Part shown: positions 23,684-33,388 of the stretch, in pieces
Layout: every line of letters begins with the position of its first letter
Numbering within the stretch: position 1 is the stretch's first letter
NCBI GenBank assembly: GCA_019112635.1
Contig: DXIX01000007.1
Location: 1-34,985, forward strand
From: Candidatus Blautia intestinigallinarum
Lineage (GTDB): Bacteria > Bacillota > Clostridia > Lachnospirales > Lachnospiraceae
Direction of reading: 5' to 3'
Length of the DNA stretch: 34,985 bases
Notes under the pieces: generated by a model
The model's input: only the letters and a program-made list of their open reading frames with translations
What the model was told of the DNA's origin: nothing
The model's database searches: none
Position numbers and translations under genes: made by a program

Positions 23684-25594
23684 ATGAGACAAGGATTTGT
23701 GAAAGTGGCTGCGGCCACACCGGATATCCAGGTAGCGGATTGTATTCACAATGCGGATGAGATTATCCGTCTGATCCGGAAGATGGAGAAAGAGGGAGCC
23801 AAGATTATGGTATTCCCAGAACTTTGTATCACCGGCTATACCTGTGGTGATCTGTTTGGACAGGAGCTTTTGATACGGTCTGCCAGTGAGCAGCTGATCC
23901 GCATCGTGCAGGAGACTTCTGATGTGGATGCACTTGTCTTTGTGGGACTTCCTTTTGAGCACTGCGGAAAACTCTATAATGTGGCTGCGGCCTGCTGCCA
24001 CGGCGAGATTCTGGGGCTGGTGCCGAAGATGAATCTTCCCACCTACGGAGAGTTTTACGAGAGGCGGAATTTTACCCCCGGACAGGAGAGACTGGATCTG
24101 GTGGTGTTCAACGGGGAAGATGTACCCTTTGGAAGTGAGCTGCTGTTCACCTGCACCCATATGCCGAAGCTTGTGGTGGCGGCGGAACTGTGCGAGGACC
24201 TCTGGGTGGCCAGCCCGCCGAGTGTCCGTCATGCCATGTCAGGAGCCAACCTGATTGTGAACCTGTCGGCCAGCAGCGAGGCTGTGGGAAAAGACTCTTA
24301 CCGCAGAAACCTGGTGACCGGGCAGTCTGCCCGCCTGGTCTGCGGTTATATCTATGCCAATGCAGGAGAGGGGGAGTCCACACAGGATCTGGTGTTTGGA
24401 GGTCAGAATCTGATTGCGGAGAACGGCACCCTTCTGGCTTCCAGCAGGAAATTTGAAAATGAGATTATTTACGCGGACATCGATCTGGAGAGAATCTGTC
24501 ACGAGAGAAGGAGGATGACCACGTTTACCTGTGATATCGGTGATTATCAGCCGATTCCTTTCTGTCTGTCCCTGGAGGAGACAAAACTGACCAGAAAGTT
24601 CCCCAGGAATCCCTTCGTTCCGCAGAACGAGTCAGACCGGGATGAGCGCTGTGACGAGATTCTGAATATTCAGGCCATGGGGCTGAAAAAAAGGCTGGCA
24701 CATGTCCACGGAGACCGGGCTGTGGTGGGAATCTCAGGAGGACTGGATTCCACGCTGGCCCTTCTGGTGACGGCGAGGGCCTTCGATATGCTGAAGATCC
24801 CCCGGGAGAATATTCTGGCAGTGACCATGCCTTGCTTTGGCACGACGGACCGGACATACAACAATGCCTGTGAATTGACGAGAAGACTGGGAGCGACTCT
24901 GCGGGAAGTGGATATCAAGGAGGCGGTTCACGTTCATTTCCGGGATATCGGTCAGGATGTGAATGTGCACGATGTGACGTATGAGAACTCCCAGGCCAGA
25001 GAGCGTACCCAGGTGCTGATGGATCTGGCTAACCAGTGCGGCGGCCTGGTGGTGGGAACCGGGGATCTGTCGGAGCTGGCACTGGGATGGGCTACCTATA
25101 ATGGAGACCACATGTCCATGTACGGGGTGAATGCTTCCGTTCCCAAGACGCTGGTGCGTCATCTGGTGAGCTATTATGCCAGAACCTGTGAGGACGAGAG
25201 ACTTTCCCAGATTCTTCAGGACGTGCTGGACACCCCTGTCAGCCCGGAACTTCTGCCGCCTGAGGACGGAGATATCTCCCAGAAGACAGAAGACCTGGTG
25301 GGACCTTACGAGCTTCATGACTTTTTCCTGTATTATATGCTTCGGGCAGGATATTCTCCGAAGAAGATCTTCCGGATTGCCTGTCTGACTTTTGAAGGTA
25401 TTTATGACCGGGAAGTGATTCTGCAGTGGCTGAAGAAATTCTGCTGGAGATTTTTCAGCCAGCAGTTTAAGCGCTCCTGTCTGCCGGACGGACCAAAAGT
25501 GGGCAGCGTGGCGGTATCTCCCAGGGGAGATCTCCGGATGCCCAGTGACGCCTGTGCCAGACTGTGGATCCAGGAGCTGGAAGAAATTCAATAG
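23684..25594 (+). CDS. nadE: glutamine-dependent NAD+ synthetase
   Basis: 636 aa, the two-domain glutamine-using type. An N-terminal nitrilase-like glutaminase domain (about 5-275) carries the catalytic triad E46 (FPELC), K115 (PKMNLP) and C170 (AELCEDLW). The C-terminal synthetase domain has the PP-loop GISGGLDST (about 349-357). It makes NAD+ from nicotinic acid adenine dinucleotide, ATP and glutamine, ammonia being channelled between domains. RBS GGAAGAGGTG. Last gene of the operon, ending at a terminator. The length is slightly shorter than mycobacterial NadE (679) but in line with clostridial forms. Confidence 0.96.
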   Translation: MRQGFVKVAAATPDIQVADCIHNADEIIRLIRKMEKEGAKIMVFPELCITGYTCGDLFGQELLIRSASEQLIRIVQETSDVDALVFVGLPFEHCGKLYNVAAACCHGEILGLVPKMNLPTYGEFYERRNFTPGQERLDLVVFNGEDVPFGSELLFTCTHMPKLVVAAELCEDLWVASPPSVRHAMSGANLIVNLSASSEAVGKDSYRRNLVTGQSARLVCGYIYANAGEGESTQDLVFGGQNLIAENGTLLASSRKFENEIIYADIDLERICHERRRMTTFTCDIGDYQPIPFCLSLEETKLTRKFPRNPFVPQNESDRDERCDEILNIQAMGLKKRLAHVHGDRAVVGISGGLDSTLALLVTARAFDMLKIPRENILAVTMPCFGTTDRTYNNACELTRRLGATLREVDIKEAVHVHFRDIGQDVNVHDVTYENSQARERTQVLMDLANQCGGLVVGTGDLSELALGWATYNGDHMSMYGVNASVPKTLVRHLVSYYARTCEDERLSQILQDVLDTPVSPELLPPEDGDISQKTEDLVGPYELHDFFLYYMLRAGYSPKKIFRIACLTFEGIYDREVILQWLKKFCWRFFSQQFKRSCLPDGPKVGSVAVSPRGDLRMPSDACARLWIQELEEIQ

Positions 25595-25603
25595 AACGGC
25601 GAG

Positions 25604-25637
25604 AAAGCGGAGCGATTTTAAAGCTCCGCTTTTTTTA
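25604..25637 (+). terminator. terminator after nadE
   Basis: AAAGCGGAGC (25604-25613) pairs with GCTCCGCTTT (25623-25632), with a run of seven or more T continuing to 25636. The 3' arm also encodes the last codons of the convergent small gene. Confidence 0.92.
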
Positions 25638-26052
25638 GTGCCGCGCCAATGGCGTCCAGAAGCATCATGGAAGTATATTTATTCTCCTCAGAATACTGAA
25701 TGTGATCCAGAGACTGGCTGTCATATATCTGAGAGGCCAAGGATTCCAGAGCCGGTTCCATGAGGGGAAACATTGCCGTGGTGCTCTCGCTCAGGTTGAC
25801 AAGCTCGATGGCCTTGATCCGGTCGGCGTCCACGGTGACCTGCACGTCAAAAGTATTGTCATTTAACGAGATGGAGGTGGTGTAGACCCCCGGCTGGTAT
25901 TTGGACTCGGCAGCTTTGGAAGTCTCAGCTTTCTGTCCGGGTCCGAACATCAGGAGCAAAACTCCGCCCAATACGAGGGCGAGAACGATGAAGATGGCGG
26001 TATAGACCACTTCTTTCATATGTAAGACTACGATTTTTGTTTTAGCGCTCAT
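25618..26052 (-). CDS. membrane-anchored FMN-bind-like protein
   Basis: 144 aa from the ATG at 26052, preceded by GGGGGTG; an upstream in-frame start at 26106 would add 18 residues but has no comparable RBS. One N-terminal transmembrane segment (VVYTAIFIVLALVLGGVLLL, about 15-35), then an extracytoplasmic domain containing YQPGVYTTSISLNDNTFDVQ, VTVDADRIKAIELVNLSES and a C-terminal SMMLLDAIGAALKKA. The strand pattern resembles the FMN_bind domain of RnfG/NqrC-type proteins, but the flavin-attachment (S/T)GAT motif is replaced by SEENKYTS, so covalent FMN is doubtful. Convergent with nadE and divergent from addB. Function not known. Confidence 0.7.
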   Translation of the reverse strand: MSAKTKIVVLHMKEVVYTAIFIVLALVLGGVLLLMFGPGQKAETSKAAESKYQPGVYTTSISLNDNTFDVQVTVDADRIKAIELVNLSESTTAMFPLMEPALESLASQIYDSQSLDHIQYSEENKYTSMMLLDAIGAALKKAEL

Positions 26053-26121
26053 GCGTACACCCCCTGGTTTACTTGTGGCGACCAGCGGATGGGATCCTTC
26101 GGTCACACTTTCTATATTTTA

Positions 26122-26150
26122 TTTCAGCGGCAGAGAAAATATGATATAAT
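26122..26150 (+). promoter_or_regulatory. promoter of addBA
   Basis: TTTCAG (26122-26127), 17 bases, TATAAT (26145-26150) with an extended -10 TG (TGATATAAT). The leader to addB is about 40 bases. Confidence 0.7.
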
Positions 26151-26199
26151 CACGGTGTAATTTAGCTGGAATTGAGAAAGAGAACAACGGGAGAAGACT

Positions 26200-29100
26200 A
26201 TGGCATTGCAGTTGATTCTGGGAAGTTCCGGATCCGGAAAATCCCATTTTATTTACAAAAAAATAATCGAAGAGTCCATGGAAAATCCATTTCGGCAGTA
26301 TGTGGTTCTGGTCCCGGAACAATTTACCATGCAGACGCAGAGACGCCTGGTACAGATGCATCCAGGCGGAGGAATTTTGAATGTGGACGTCTTAAGCTTT
26401 GAACGTCTGGCGTACCGGGTTTTTCAGGAGGTGGGGGGCAACAATCTTCCCATTCTGGAGGAGACGGGAAAGAGCTTGGTGATTCAGAAAGTGGTGCAGA
26501 AGAAAAAGGAGAAGCTGGGATACCTGGAAAATCAGCTGAAGAAGACAGGCTGTATTCAGGAGATGAAATCTCTGATCAGTGAGTTCATGCAGTATGATGT
26601 GAAGCCTGGACAGCTGGAGAAGCTTGCAGAAGACTTTGGGGAACAGTCCTTGCTTGGCTGCAAACTGCGGGACATCCAGGAGGTTTACCAGGGATTTGAG
26701 GAATATCTGCAGGAGCGCTTTCTCACGGCAGAGGAAGTCCTGGATGTGCTGTGCAGAAGAATTTTCCGCTCAGAAAAATTAAAGGGCTGTGTATTCGTGC
26801 TGGATGGATATACCGGTTTTACTCCGGTGCAGCTTCGGTTGATCCGGGAACTTCTGATTCTCGCGGAAAAGATGTACGTTACAGTGACCATGGACCCGGC
26901 GTCTGTGAAGAAGGCCAGCGGCAGATACCAGTTATTTTCCATGAGTGCTGTGATGAGACAGAAACTGTTCAAGGCAGCAGAGGAAGCCCAGGTACCGGTG
27001 GAGCCGGAAGTCTGGGTGGATGCCGGGGAACAGGCACGTTTTGGCGGAAATCCGGAGTTAAGATTCCTGGAACGGCATCTGTTCCGCTATTACCGGTCTT
27101 CGTATGAGACAAAACCCAAGGCGGTGTTCTTAAGAGCATGCAAAAATCCCTTGACAGAAGTGGAGGATACAGCCAGGAAGATCAAGCGTCTGATCCGGGA
27201 GAAGGGATACCGATACGGAGAGATTGCTGTGGTCACCGGTGATCTTCCCACCTACGCAAGCTATGTGAGATGGATATTTCAAAGATCAGACATACCGTAT
27301 TTTATTGATGAGAAACATACAATTTTGATGAATCCTTTCGTGGAATTTTTGAGAGCGGCCATGGAAGTGATGACAGAACGGTTTTCCTATGAGAGCTGTT
27401 TCCGGTATCTGCGCTGCTCCATGTCGTCACTGACACTTTCCCAGATTGATGAGATGGACAACTATGTGACAGCCCTGGGAATCCAGGGGTATGTCCACTG
27501 GAAGGAAAAATGGGTGCGCCTTTACCGGGGACTGGACGAGAAGAAAATTATGGATCTGAATCAGTCCAGGGAAATTTTTCTGGAAGAACTTGCTCCGATG
27601 ATCGAAGGATTCCGGGGCCGGGGCAAGACTGTGCGGGAGCGCAGTGAAGCTCTGTATACTTTTGCGGTAAAAAATGAGGTGCAGAGGAAGCTGAAGATAC
27701 AGGAGATGAAATTCGCCTCCCAGGGACAGAAAGCAATGGAGAGAGAGTACGCGCAGATCTATGGGATCGTGATTAATCTTCTGGACAAGATGGTGGAGAT
27801 CCTGGGAGAGGAAAAAGTGAGTGCCAGGGAATACCAGCAGCTTTTTGAGGCGGGACTGGCGGAGGCGCGAATCGGCGTGATTCCGCCCTCCACAGACCAG
27901 GTTCTGGTGGGGGACATGGAGAGAACCAGGCTCAGTGAGATCCGGGCCTTGTTTTTTCTGGGAATGAACGAGGGAAGTATTCCCAAGAATCCCAACCGGG
28001 GCGGACTGCTCTCGGAGGCGGACAGAGAGGCTTTTCAAAAAGAAGAGATTGAGCTTGCGCCGGATTCCAGGGAACTGCTCGGTCAGGCCAGATTCTATCT
28101 GTATCTGAATCTGACAAAACCGCAGGATTTCCTCTTTCTGTCCTATAGTCAGGCAAATGCCAGGGGAGAGTCCCTGGCACCGTCTTACCTGGTATCCATG
28201 ATACAGAAATTGTTTCCGCATCTTAAGGCATTGCCGGAAGAACAGATGGAAGCACTGGATCAGCTGGAGAGCCCCCGGGAGAGTCTGGCGTATTTTCTCA
28301 AGGGGCTTCAGCAGCTGGAGTACGGCCAGGAGGATCTGGTGTGGGAGGAATTGTACCGCTGGTACCGGCAAAGTGATGAGTATCATCAGACAGCAGAGAA
28401 ACTGGTGGACGCAGCCTTCTATGAGAATCCCATGGACCGGCTCAGTGCCCGGACAGCAGAAGCTTTGTACCAGGAGGTCTCCCCTTATGGAGCAACCAGA
28501 CTGGAACAGTATTCCGCCTGTGCTTTTGCCCATTTTTTGCGCTATGGGCTTCAGGTCACCGAGAGACAGGAGTATGAGTTCCGTGCGTTGGATCTGGGAA
28601 ATGTGATGCATCAGACACTGGAACTTTTTTCCAGGAAACTGCGGTCGGAGCATTTAAGCTGGAGAGAATTGAAGAAAGAAGACAGGGAAAGGCTGATGGA
28701 GGAAAGCCTTGATCAGGTGGCAGCAGATTATGGAAACACCATTTTACACAGCAGTGCCAGGAATGAATATCGGATTCAGAGAACCAAGAGAATTTTAAAC
28801 CGTACAGCCTGGGCTTTGCAGGAGCAGTTGAAAAGAGGAGATTTCCTGCCGGAAGGGTTCGAGGTTGCCTTCGAGGGAGGAAGAATTGACCGCGTGGACA
28901 TATGTGAAGATGGAAGCAAGGTCTATGTGAAAGTGATGGATTATAAGACCGGGAATATGTCTTTCGATCTGATGGCAGTCTACCACGGACTGCAGCTGCA
29001 GCTGATGGTATATCTGGATGCGGCTCTACAGGTAGAGCAAAGAAAATACAGGGATAAGGACGTAATGCCTGCGGCAGTCTTTTATTATAATATCAAAGAT

Positions 29101-29541
29101 CCCCTGATTAGAGAGAAGGTGGGGACGGATCTGGGCCAGGTGGAGAAGAAACTGTTGAAAGAACTGAAAGTCAACGGGCTGGTGGAGTGTGACACGGAGG
29201 TTCTGAATCATCTTGATCCCACTTTGGAGACATTGCCGGTGACACGTAATAAGGATGGAAGTTTTCGAAAAGGTTCCAGTGTGGCCGACAGAAAACAGTT
29301 TCACCTGTTATCAGAGTATGTGAGCAGAAAGATTCAGAGTATCCGGGAGGAAATTCTCTCGGGAAATGTGTCGGTAAGTCCCTATCAGATGGACAAAAGA
29401 GAAGCGTGTACATATTGTCCCTACAAGGGAATCTGTGGATTTGACTCCAGATTTCCCGGCTTCGCATACCGGAGACTCCAGAAGATGAATGAGGCGGAAG
29501 TGTGGAAAAAGATGGATGAGGAGGTGAAAAAATGGAAGTAA
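26200..29541 (+). CDS. addB: helicase-exonuclease AddAB subunit AddB
   Basis: 1113 aa. Partner of AddA in processing double-strand breaks to 3' overhangs for RecA, the Gram-positive equivalent of RecBCD. N-terminal Walker A ILGSSGSGKSH (K14) shows the Firmicutes-type AddB that keeps an ATP-binding motif. The C-terminal nuclease is of PD-(D/E)XK type with D897 (GGRIDRVD) and MDYKTGN (D914, K916). The iron-sulfur cluster cysteines are C774 (SACAFAH) and C1070, C1073, C1079 (CTYCPYKGIC). RBS GGGAGAAG. It overlaps addA by ten bases. Confidence 0.95.
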   Translation: MALQLILGSSGSGKSHFIYKKIIEESMENPFRQYVVLVPEQFTMQTQRRLVQMHPGGGILNVDVLSFERLAYRVFQEVGGNNLPILEETGKSLVIQKVVQKKKEKLGYLENQLKKTGCIQEMKSLISEFMQYDVKPGQLEKLAEDFGEQSLLGCKLRDIQEVYQGFEEYLQERFLTAEEVLDVLCRRIFRSEKLKGCVFVLDGYTGFTPVQLRLIRELLILAEKMYVTVTMDPASVKKASGRYQLFSMSAVMRQKLFKAAEEAQVPVEPEVWVDAGEQARFGGNPELRFLERHLFRYYRSSYETKPKAVFLRACKNPLTEVEDTARKIKRLIREKGYRYGEIAVVTGDLPTYASYVRWIFQRSDIPYFIDEKHTILMNPFVEFLRAAMEVMTERFSYESCFRYLRCSMSSLTLSQIDEMDNYVTALGIQGYVHWKEKWVRLYRGLDEKKIMDLNQSREIFLEELAPMIEGFRGRGKTVRERSEALYTFAVKNEVQRKLKIQEMKFASQGQKAMEREYAQIYGIVINLLDKMVEILGEEKVSAREYQQLFEAGLAEARIGVIPPSTDQVLVGDMERTRLSEIRALFFLGMNEGSIPKNPNRGGLLSEADREAFQKEEIELAPDSRELLGQARFYLYLNLTKPQDFLFLSYSQANARGESLAPSYLVSMIQKLFPHLKALPEEQMEALDQLESPRESLAYFLKGLQQLEYGQEDLVWEELYRWYRQSDEYHQTAEKLVDAAFYENPMDRLSARTAEALYQEVSPYGATRLEQYSACAFAHFLRYGLQVTERQEYEFRALDLGNVMHQTLELFSRKLRSEHLSWRELKKEDRERLMEESLDQVAADYGNTILHSSARNEYRIQRTKRILNRTAWALQEQLKRGDFLPEGFEVAFEGGRIDRVDICEDGSKVYVKVMDYKTGNMSFDLMAVYHGLQLQLMVYLDAALQVEQRKYRDKDVMPAAVFYYNIKDPLIREKVGTDLGQVEKKLLKELKVNGLVECDTEVLNHLDPTLETLPVTRNKDGSFRKGSSVADRKQFHLLSEYVSRKIQSIREEILSGNVSVSPYQMDKREACTYCPYKGICGFDSRFPGFAYRRLQKMNEAEVWKKMDEEVKKWK

Positions 29542-32500
29542 ACTGGACCAAGGAACAAAAGCAGGTGATTCAGCTTCGTGACCGGAATATTCTGGTGAGT
29601 GCGGCGGCCGGTTCCGGCAAGACGGCAGTGCTGGTGGAACGGATTCTTAGAATGATCACTGACAAGGAGCACCCGGTGGATATCGACCGCCTTCTGGTGC
29701 TGACCTTCACCCGGGCGGCAGCCGGGGAGATGCGTGTGCGTCTGGAACAGGCATTGGCTGATAAGCTGGAGGAAGATCCGGAGAACGAACATCTTCAAAA
29801 ACAGGCCACCTTACTCCACAATGCCCAGATTACCACCATCGATGGCTTCTGCAGTTATCTGATTAAAAATTATTTTCACATGACAGATCTGGATCCGGGA
29901 TACCGCACGGCGGATGAAGGGGAGCTGAAGCTTCTTCGTGTGGATGTTATCCGGGAAGTTCTGGAGGAATTCTATGGCCGAAAAGATCCTGATTTTGAAG
30001 AATTTGTGGAGTGGTATGCTCCCGGCAAGAGCGATGAGGCTCTGGAAAATCTGGTGCTCAAGCTGTATGATTTTTCCATGAGCAGTCCCTGGCCGCGGGA
30101 ATGGCTTCAGGTGTGTGCGGAAGTCTATGAGACGGATTCCTGGCAGGAAGTGTGTCAGTCGGAATGGATGAAATTTCTGTGGGAACAGACAGAAAAAATT
30201 CTGGAGGATCAAAGAGAACAGACGCTCGACAGTCTGGAAATTTGCAGGATGTCCGATGGCCCTTATATGTATGAGGAAATGCTTGAGAAAGACCTGGCTT
30301 TTCTGGAGAAGCTTCGCTCGGTGAGAGAGTTTGATGAGATGGTCAGACTTCTGGAAAAGCCTTCTTACGCAAGACTCTCTTCCAAGAAAGATTCTGCGGT
30401 CTCACAGATGTTAAAAGAGCAGGTTCAAGTGAACCGAAAAGAGCTCAAGGATGCCCTTGGAAAACTGCAGGAACAGTATTTTTTCACAGATTCTCAAAGT
30501 ATTCTGGAGGATTTGAGACGGTGCCGGAAGCCGGTCCGGATGTTGATTCAGGTGACTTTGGCCTTTCAGGAGGCTTTCCGGGAGAAGAAAAGGGAGAAGA
30601 ATCTGGTGGATTTCTCGGATATGGAGCATTTCGCTCTGGAGATTCTGGTGAAAAAGGAGGGCGAAGTATACACGCCCACCCAGGCAGCACGGGAGTTATC
30701 TTGCAGGTATGAGGAGATTCTCATTGATGAATATCAGGACAGCAATTATGTGCAGGAACTGCTTCTTACCATGGTGTCCGGCTGGGCGAAGGAGAAAAAG
30801 AATATCTTCATGGTGGGGGATGTCAAGCAGAGTATCTATCGCTTCCGGCTGGCGGTTCCGGATCTATTTATGGAGAAATACCACCGGTACTCCACCGGGG
30901 ACAGCGAGGAGCAGAGAATTGATCTGCACAAGAATTTCCGAAGCCGTGTGCAGGTGTTGGACGGGGTGAATTTCCTGTTCCGGCAGATCATGGGGGCCGC
31001 GCTTGGAAAGGTGGAATATGACCGGGATGCGGCTCTGTATCCGGGGGCAGTCTTTCCGGAGGGGAAAGATCCGGATGAACTGGACACAGAGGTGCTTTTG
31101 ATTCCCAGGGAGACTGTGGACTGGATGGAAGAGAAGGAGGCCCGGACACAAAGGGAGGTGGAGGCCCTTGCCATTGCCCAGAGGATCCGGCAGATGGTGG
31201 GCGAGGAGACCATCTATGATAAGGAGAGCGGCGGGTACCGCCCGGTGAGATACGGCGATATTGTAGTGCTTTTGCGGACCGTGTCCGGCTGGGCGGAGGA
31301 CTTCCTTCAAGTGTTCGGCATGCAGGGGATTCCGGCATACACAGCGTCCAAAACCGGATATTTTTCCGCGCTGGAGATTGTGACGGTTCTGAATTACCTG
31401 CACATCTGTGACAACCCGCTCCAGGAGATTCCATTCACAGCGGTGCTTCACTCACCCATTGTGGGCTGCAGCGCCCAGGAACTGGCTCTGATCAAAAATT
31501 TCTCTCCGGATCAGCCGGTGTATCTTCGGTGCATCGCCTACGCCCGGGAAGGAGAAGATGAGAGACTGCGGGAGAAACTGTGCCGTTTTCTGGAGCTGCT
31601 GGACAGGAGCAGAGAAAAGATTCCTTACACGCCGATTCATCAGTTTATCCAGGAAATTCTGGATGAGACTGGGTATGGAGCTTATGCGGCAGCGCTTCCG
31701 GGAGGACAGCAAAGACAGGCCAACCTGAATATGCTGGTGGAAAAAGCCATGGATTACGAGAAGACCAGTTATCGGGGACTGTTTAATTTTATCCGCTATA
31801 TCGAGAAGATTCAGAAATATGATGTGGATTTTGGTGAGGTGAACCTGGCGGGAGGCGCCCAGGACACTGTGCAGATTCTGAGTATTCATAAGAGTAAGGG
31901 TCTGGAATTTCCTGTGGTGTTCGTGGCCGGTATGGGAAAAAAATTTAATTTTCAGGATTTGAATGCCAATGTAGTGATCCATCCCCAAATGGGACTGGGA
32001 ACCGATGTGACGGATGTGGAAGAGAGAGTTCACTGCCCAACCCTGCCCAAACAGGTGATGAGAGGACAGCAAAAAGATGAAAGTCTGGGGGAGGAGCTTC
32101 GGGTTCTCTATGTGGCACTCACCCGGGCGAAGGAGAAGCTGATTCTGACAGGGCTTGCCGACAAGCTGGAAAAGAGGATCCAAAGCTGCGGGGCTCTTTT
32201 AAGGAGAAAGAGAGAAAAACTTCCTTATTCGCTTCTAAGCGGAGCGGCCAGTTACTGGGATTGGGTGCTTCCTGCCCTGGCCCGCCATGAGGCGATGAAA
32301 GATTTGTATGACCAGTATGAGATCTTTCATGGGGACTTCTTGTATCACCAGGAGGAGGCTGGTTTTTCCATCCGCCTGATGAGAATCGATGATCTGATGG
32401 TACAGCAGCTGGAGCAGGAAGTGCAAAGAGATCTCCTAAAAGAAGAGCTTGGAAAAGAGCGTGAGCTATCCTCTGAGCGAGAGGAGATCGGTCGGATTTT

Positions 32501-33203
32501 GAGTGAGCGGTTTGCGTACCGGTATCCTTATGATATTCGAAATCCGGTTCCCGTGAAAATCTCTGTCTCTGAGCTCAAGAGGCAGAGACAGGCATCTGAG
32601 GAGCAGGGAGAGGAATTGTTTTTTGAGCCGGATGTGATTCCTATGGTTCCGGATTTTATTCAAAAGAAGGAAAGAAAACTTATAGGGGCATCCAGGGGAA
32701 CGGCCTATCACCGGGTTTTGGAATGTCTTGATTATAGACGGACGGGTTGTGAGGAGGAGATCCGCGGGCAGATGGAGGAGTGGGTGAACGATGGAAAATT
32801 GTCACCCATGGAAGAAGAAAGTGTACGGGTGAACGATATCTTGTGCTTTGTAAACTCCGATCTGGGCAGAAGAATGTCCGAGGCAGCTGCCCAGGGGCGG
32901 CTCCACCGGGAACAGCCCTTTGTGATCCGTCAGTCTGCCCGGAAAATTCGCCCGGAATGGAACGAAGACGAGATGATACTGGTTCAGGGAATCATGGATG
33001 CCTGGTTCCAGGAAGGGGAAGAACTGATACTGGTGGATTACAAGACCGACTATGTGCGCCGCAATGAGAAGGAAAAGCTGCGGGAGAAATATCAGGTTCA
33101 GCTTGAGAGCTACGCGGACGCGCTGGAGAGAATGACAGGCAGAAAAGTGAGAGAAAAGATTATCTATTCTTTTGCCCTGGGGCAGGAGATTTTGATAGAA
33201 TGA
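29532..33203 (+). CDS. addA: helicase-exonuclease AddAB subunit AddA
   Basis: 1223 aa, full length. UvrD/Rep-type superfamily 1A helicase with Walker A SAAAGSGKTA (K30), motif II LIDEYQD (D399, E400), motif III VGDVKQSIYRFRLA, motif V SIHKSKGLEFPVV and motif VI VALTRAKEKL, followed by a C-terminal RecB-type nuclease with QGIMDAW (D1156) and VDYKTD (D1169, K1171). It travels 3' to 5' on one strand and cuts; with AddB it recognises the Chi-like sequence of the species. The start overlaps addB, with GAGGAGGTG at a good distance. The C-terminus is intact, so the insertion sequence beyond has not damaged it. Confidence 0.96.
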   Translation: MEVNWTKEQKQVIQLRDRNILVSAAAGSGKTAVLVERILRMITDKEHPVDIDRLLVLTFTRAAAGEMRVRLEQALADKLEEDPENEHLQKQATLLHNAQITTIDGFCSYLIKNYFHMTDLDPGYRTADEGELKLLRVDVIREVLEEFYGRKDPDFEEFVEWYAPGKSDEALENLVLKLYDFSMSSPWPREWLQVCAEVYETDSWQEVCQSEWMKFLWEQTEKILEDQREQTLDSLEICRMSDGPYMYEEMLEKDLAFLEKLRSVREFDEMVRLLEKPSYARLSSKKDSAVSQMLKEQVQVNRKELKDALGKLQEQYFFTDSQSILEDLRRCRKPVRMLIQVTLAFQEAFREKKREKNLVDFSDMEHFALEILVKKEGEVYTPTQAARELSCRYEEILIDEYQDSNYVQELLLTMVSGWAKEKKNIFMVGDVKQSIYRFRLAVPDLFMEKYHRYSTGDSEEQRIDLHKNFRSRVQVLDGVNFLFRQIMGAALGKVEYDRDAALYPGAVFPEGKDPDELDTEVLLIPRETVDWMEEKEARTQREVEALAIAQRIRQMVGEETIYDKESGGYRPVRYGDIVVLLRTVSGWAEDFLQVFGMQGIPAYTASKTGYFSALEIVTVLNYLHICDNPLQEIPFTAVLHSPIVGCSAQELALIKNFSPDQPVYLRCIAYAREGEDERLREKLCRFLELLDRSREKIPYTPIHQFIQEILDETGYGAYAAALPGGQQRQANLNMLVEKAMDYEKTSYRGLFNFIRYIEKIQKYDVDFGEVNLAGGAQDTVQILSIHKSKGLEFPVVFVAGMGKKFNFQDLNANVVIHPQMGLGTDVTDVEERVHCPTLPKQVMRGQQKDESLGEELRVLYVALTRAKEKLILTGLADKLEKRIQSCGALLRRKREKLPYSLLSGAASYWDWVLPALARHEAMKDLYDQYEIFHGDFLYHQEEAGFSIRLMRIDDLMVQQLEQEVQRDLLKEELGKERELSSEREEIGRILSERFAYRYPYDIRNPVPVKISVSELKRQRQASEEQGEELFFEPDVIPMVPDFIQKKERKLIGASRGTAYHRVLECLDYRRTGCEEEIRGQMEEWVNDGKLSPMEEESVRVNDILCFVNSDLGRRMSEAAAQGRLHREQPFVIRQSARKIRPEWNEDEMILVQGIMDAWFQEGEELILVDYKTDYVRRNEKEKLREKYQVQLESYADALERMTGRKVREKIIYSFALGQEILIE

Positions 33204-33207
33204 TGAG

Positions 33208-33250
33208 CGGTCTCGGAAACTCAATAAACAATTGAGAAAATTTGAGACCG
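33208..33250. repeat. nested inverted repeat after addA
   Basis: CGGTCTC (33208-33214) pairs with GAGACCG (33244-33250), and inside it CTCAAT (33220-33225) pairs with ATTGAG (33231-33236). It starts five bases after the addA stop. It lacks a T-tract on either strand, so it is at best a weak terminator. The following 33251-33388 stretch shows only a distant ATGCCTG/CAGGCAT pair (33266-33272, 33323-33329) and no gene. Confidence 0.6.
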
Positions 33251-33388
33251 GGTTAGAAAAGGGGGATGCCTGAACGAGAAAAAAAGGGGTCAGATGGTAT
33301 AACGAAGAGATGCCAAACGATACAGGCATAACTTTAAGACCTCCAGAGGACAGGAGATCAATGGAAGTGCATATGAAGGAAGATGCCA

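Noticed and set aside
27427..28653. A 408-codon open frame antisense to addB
   Set aside because: No family resemblance and no start signal; the sense frame encodes a full AddB.
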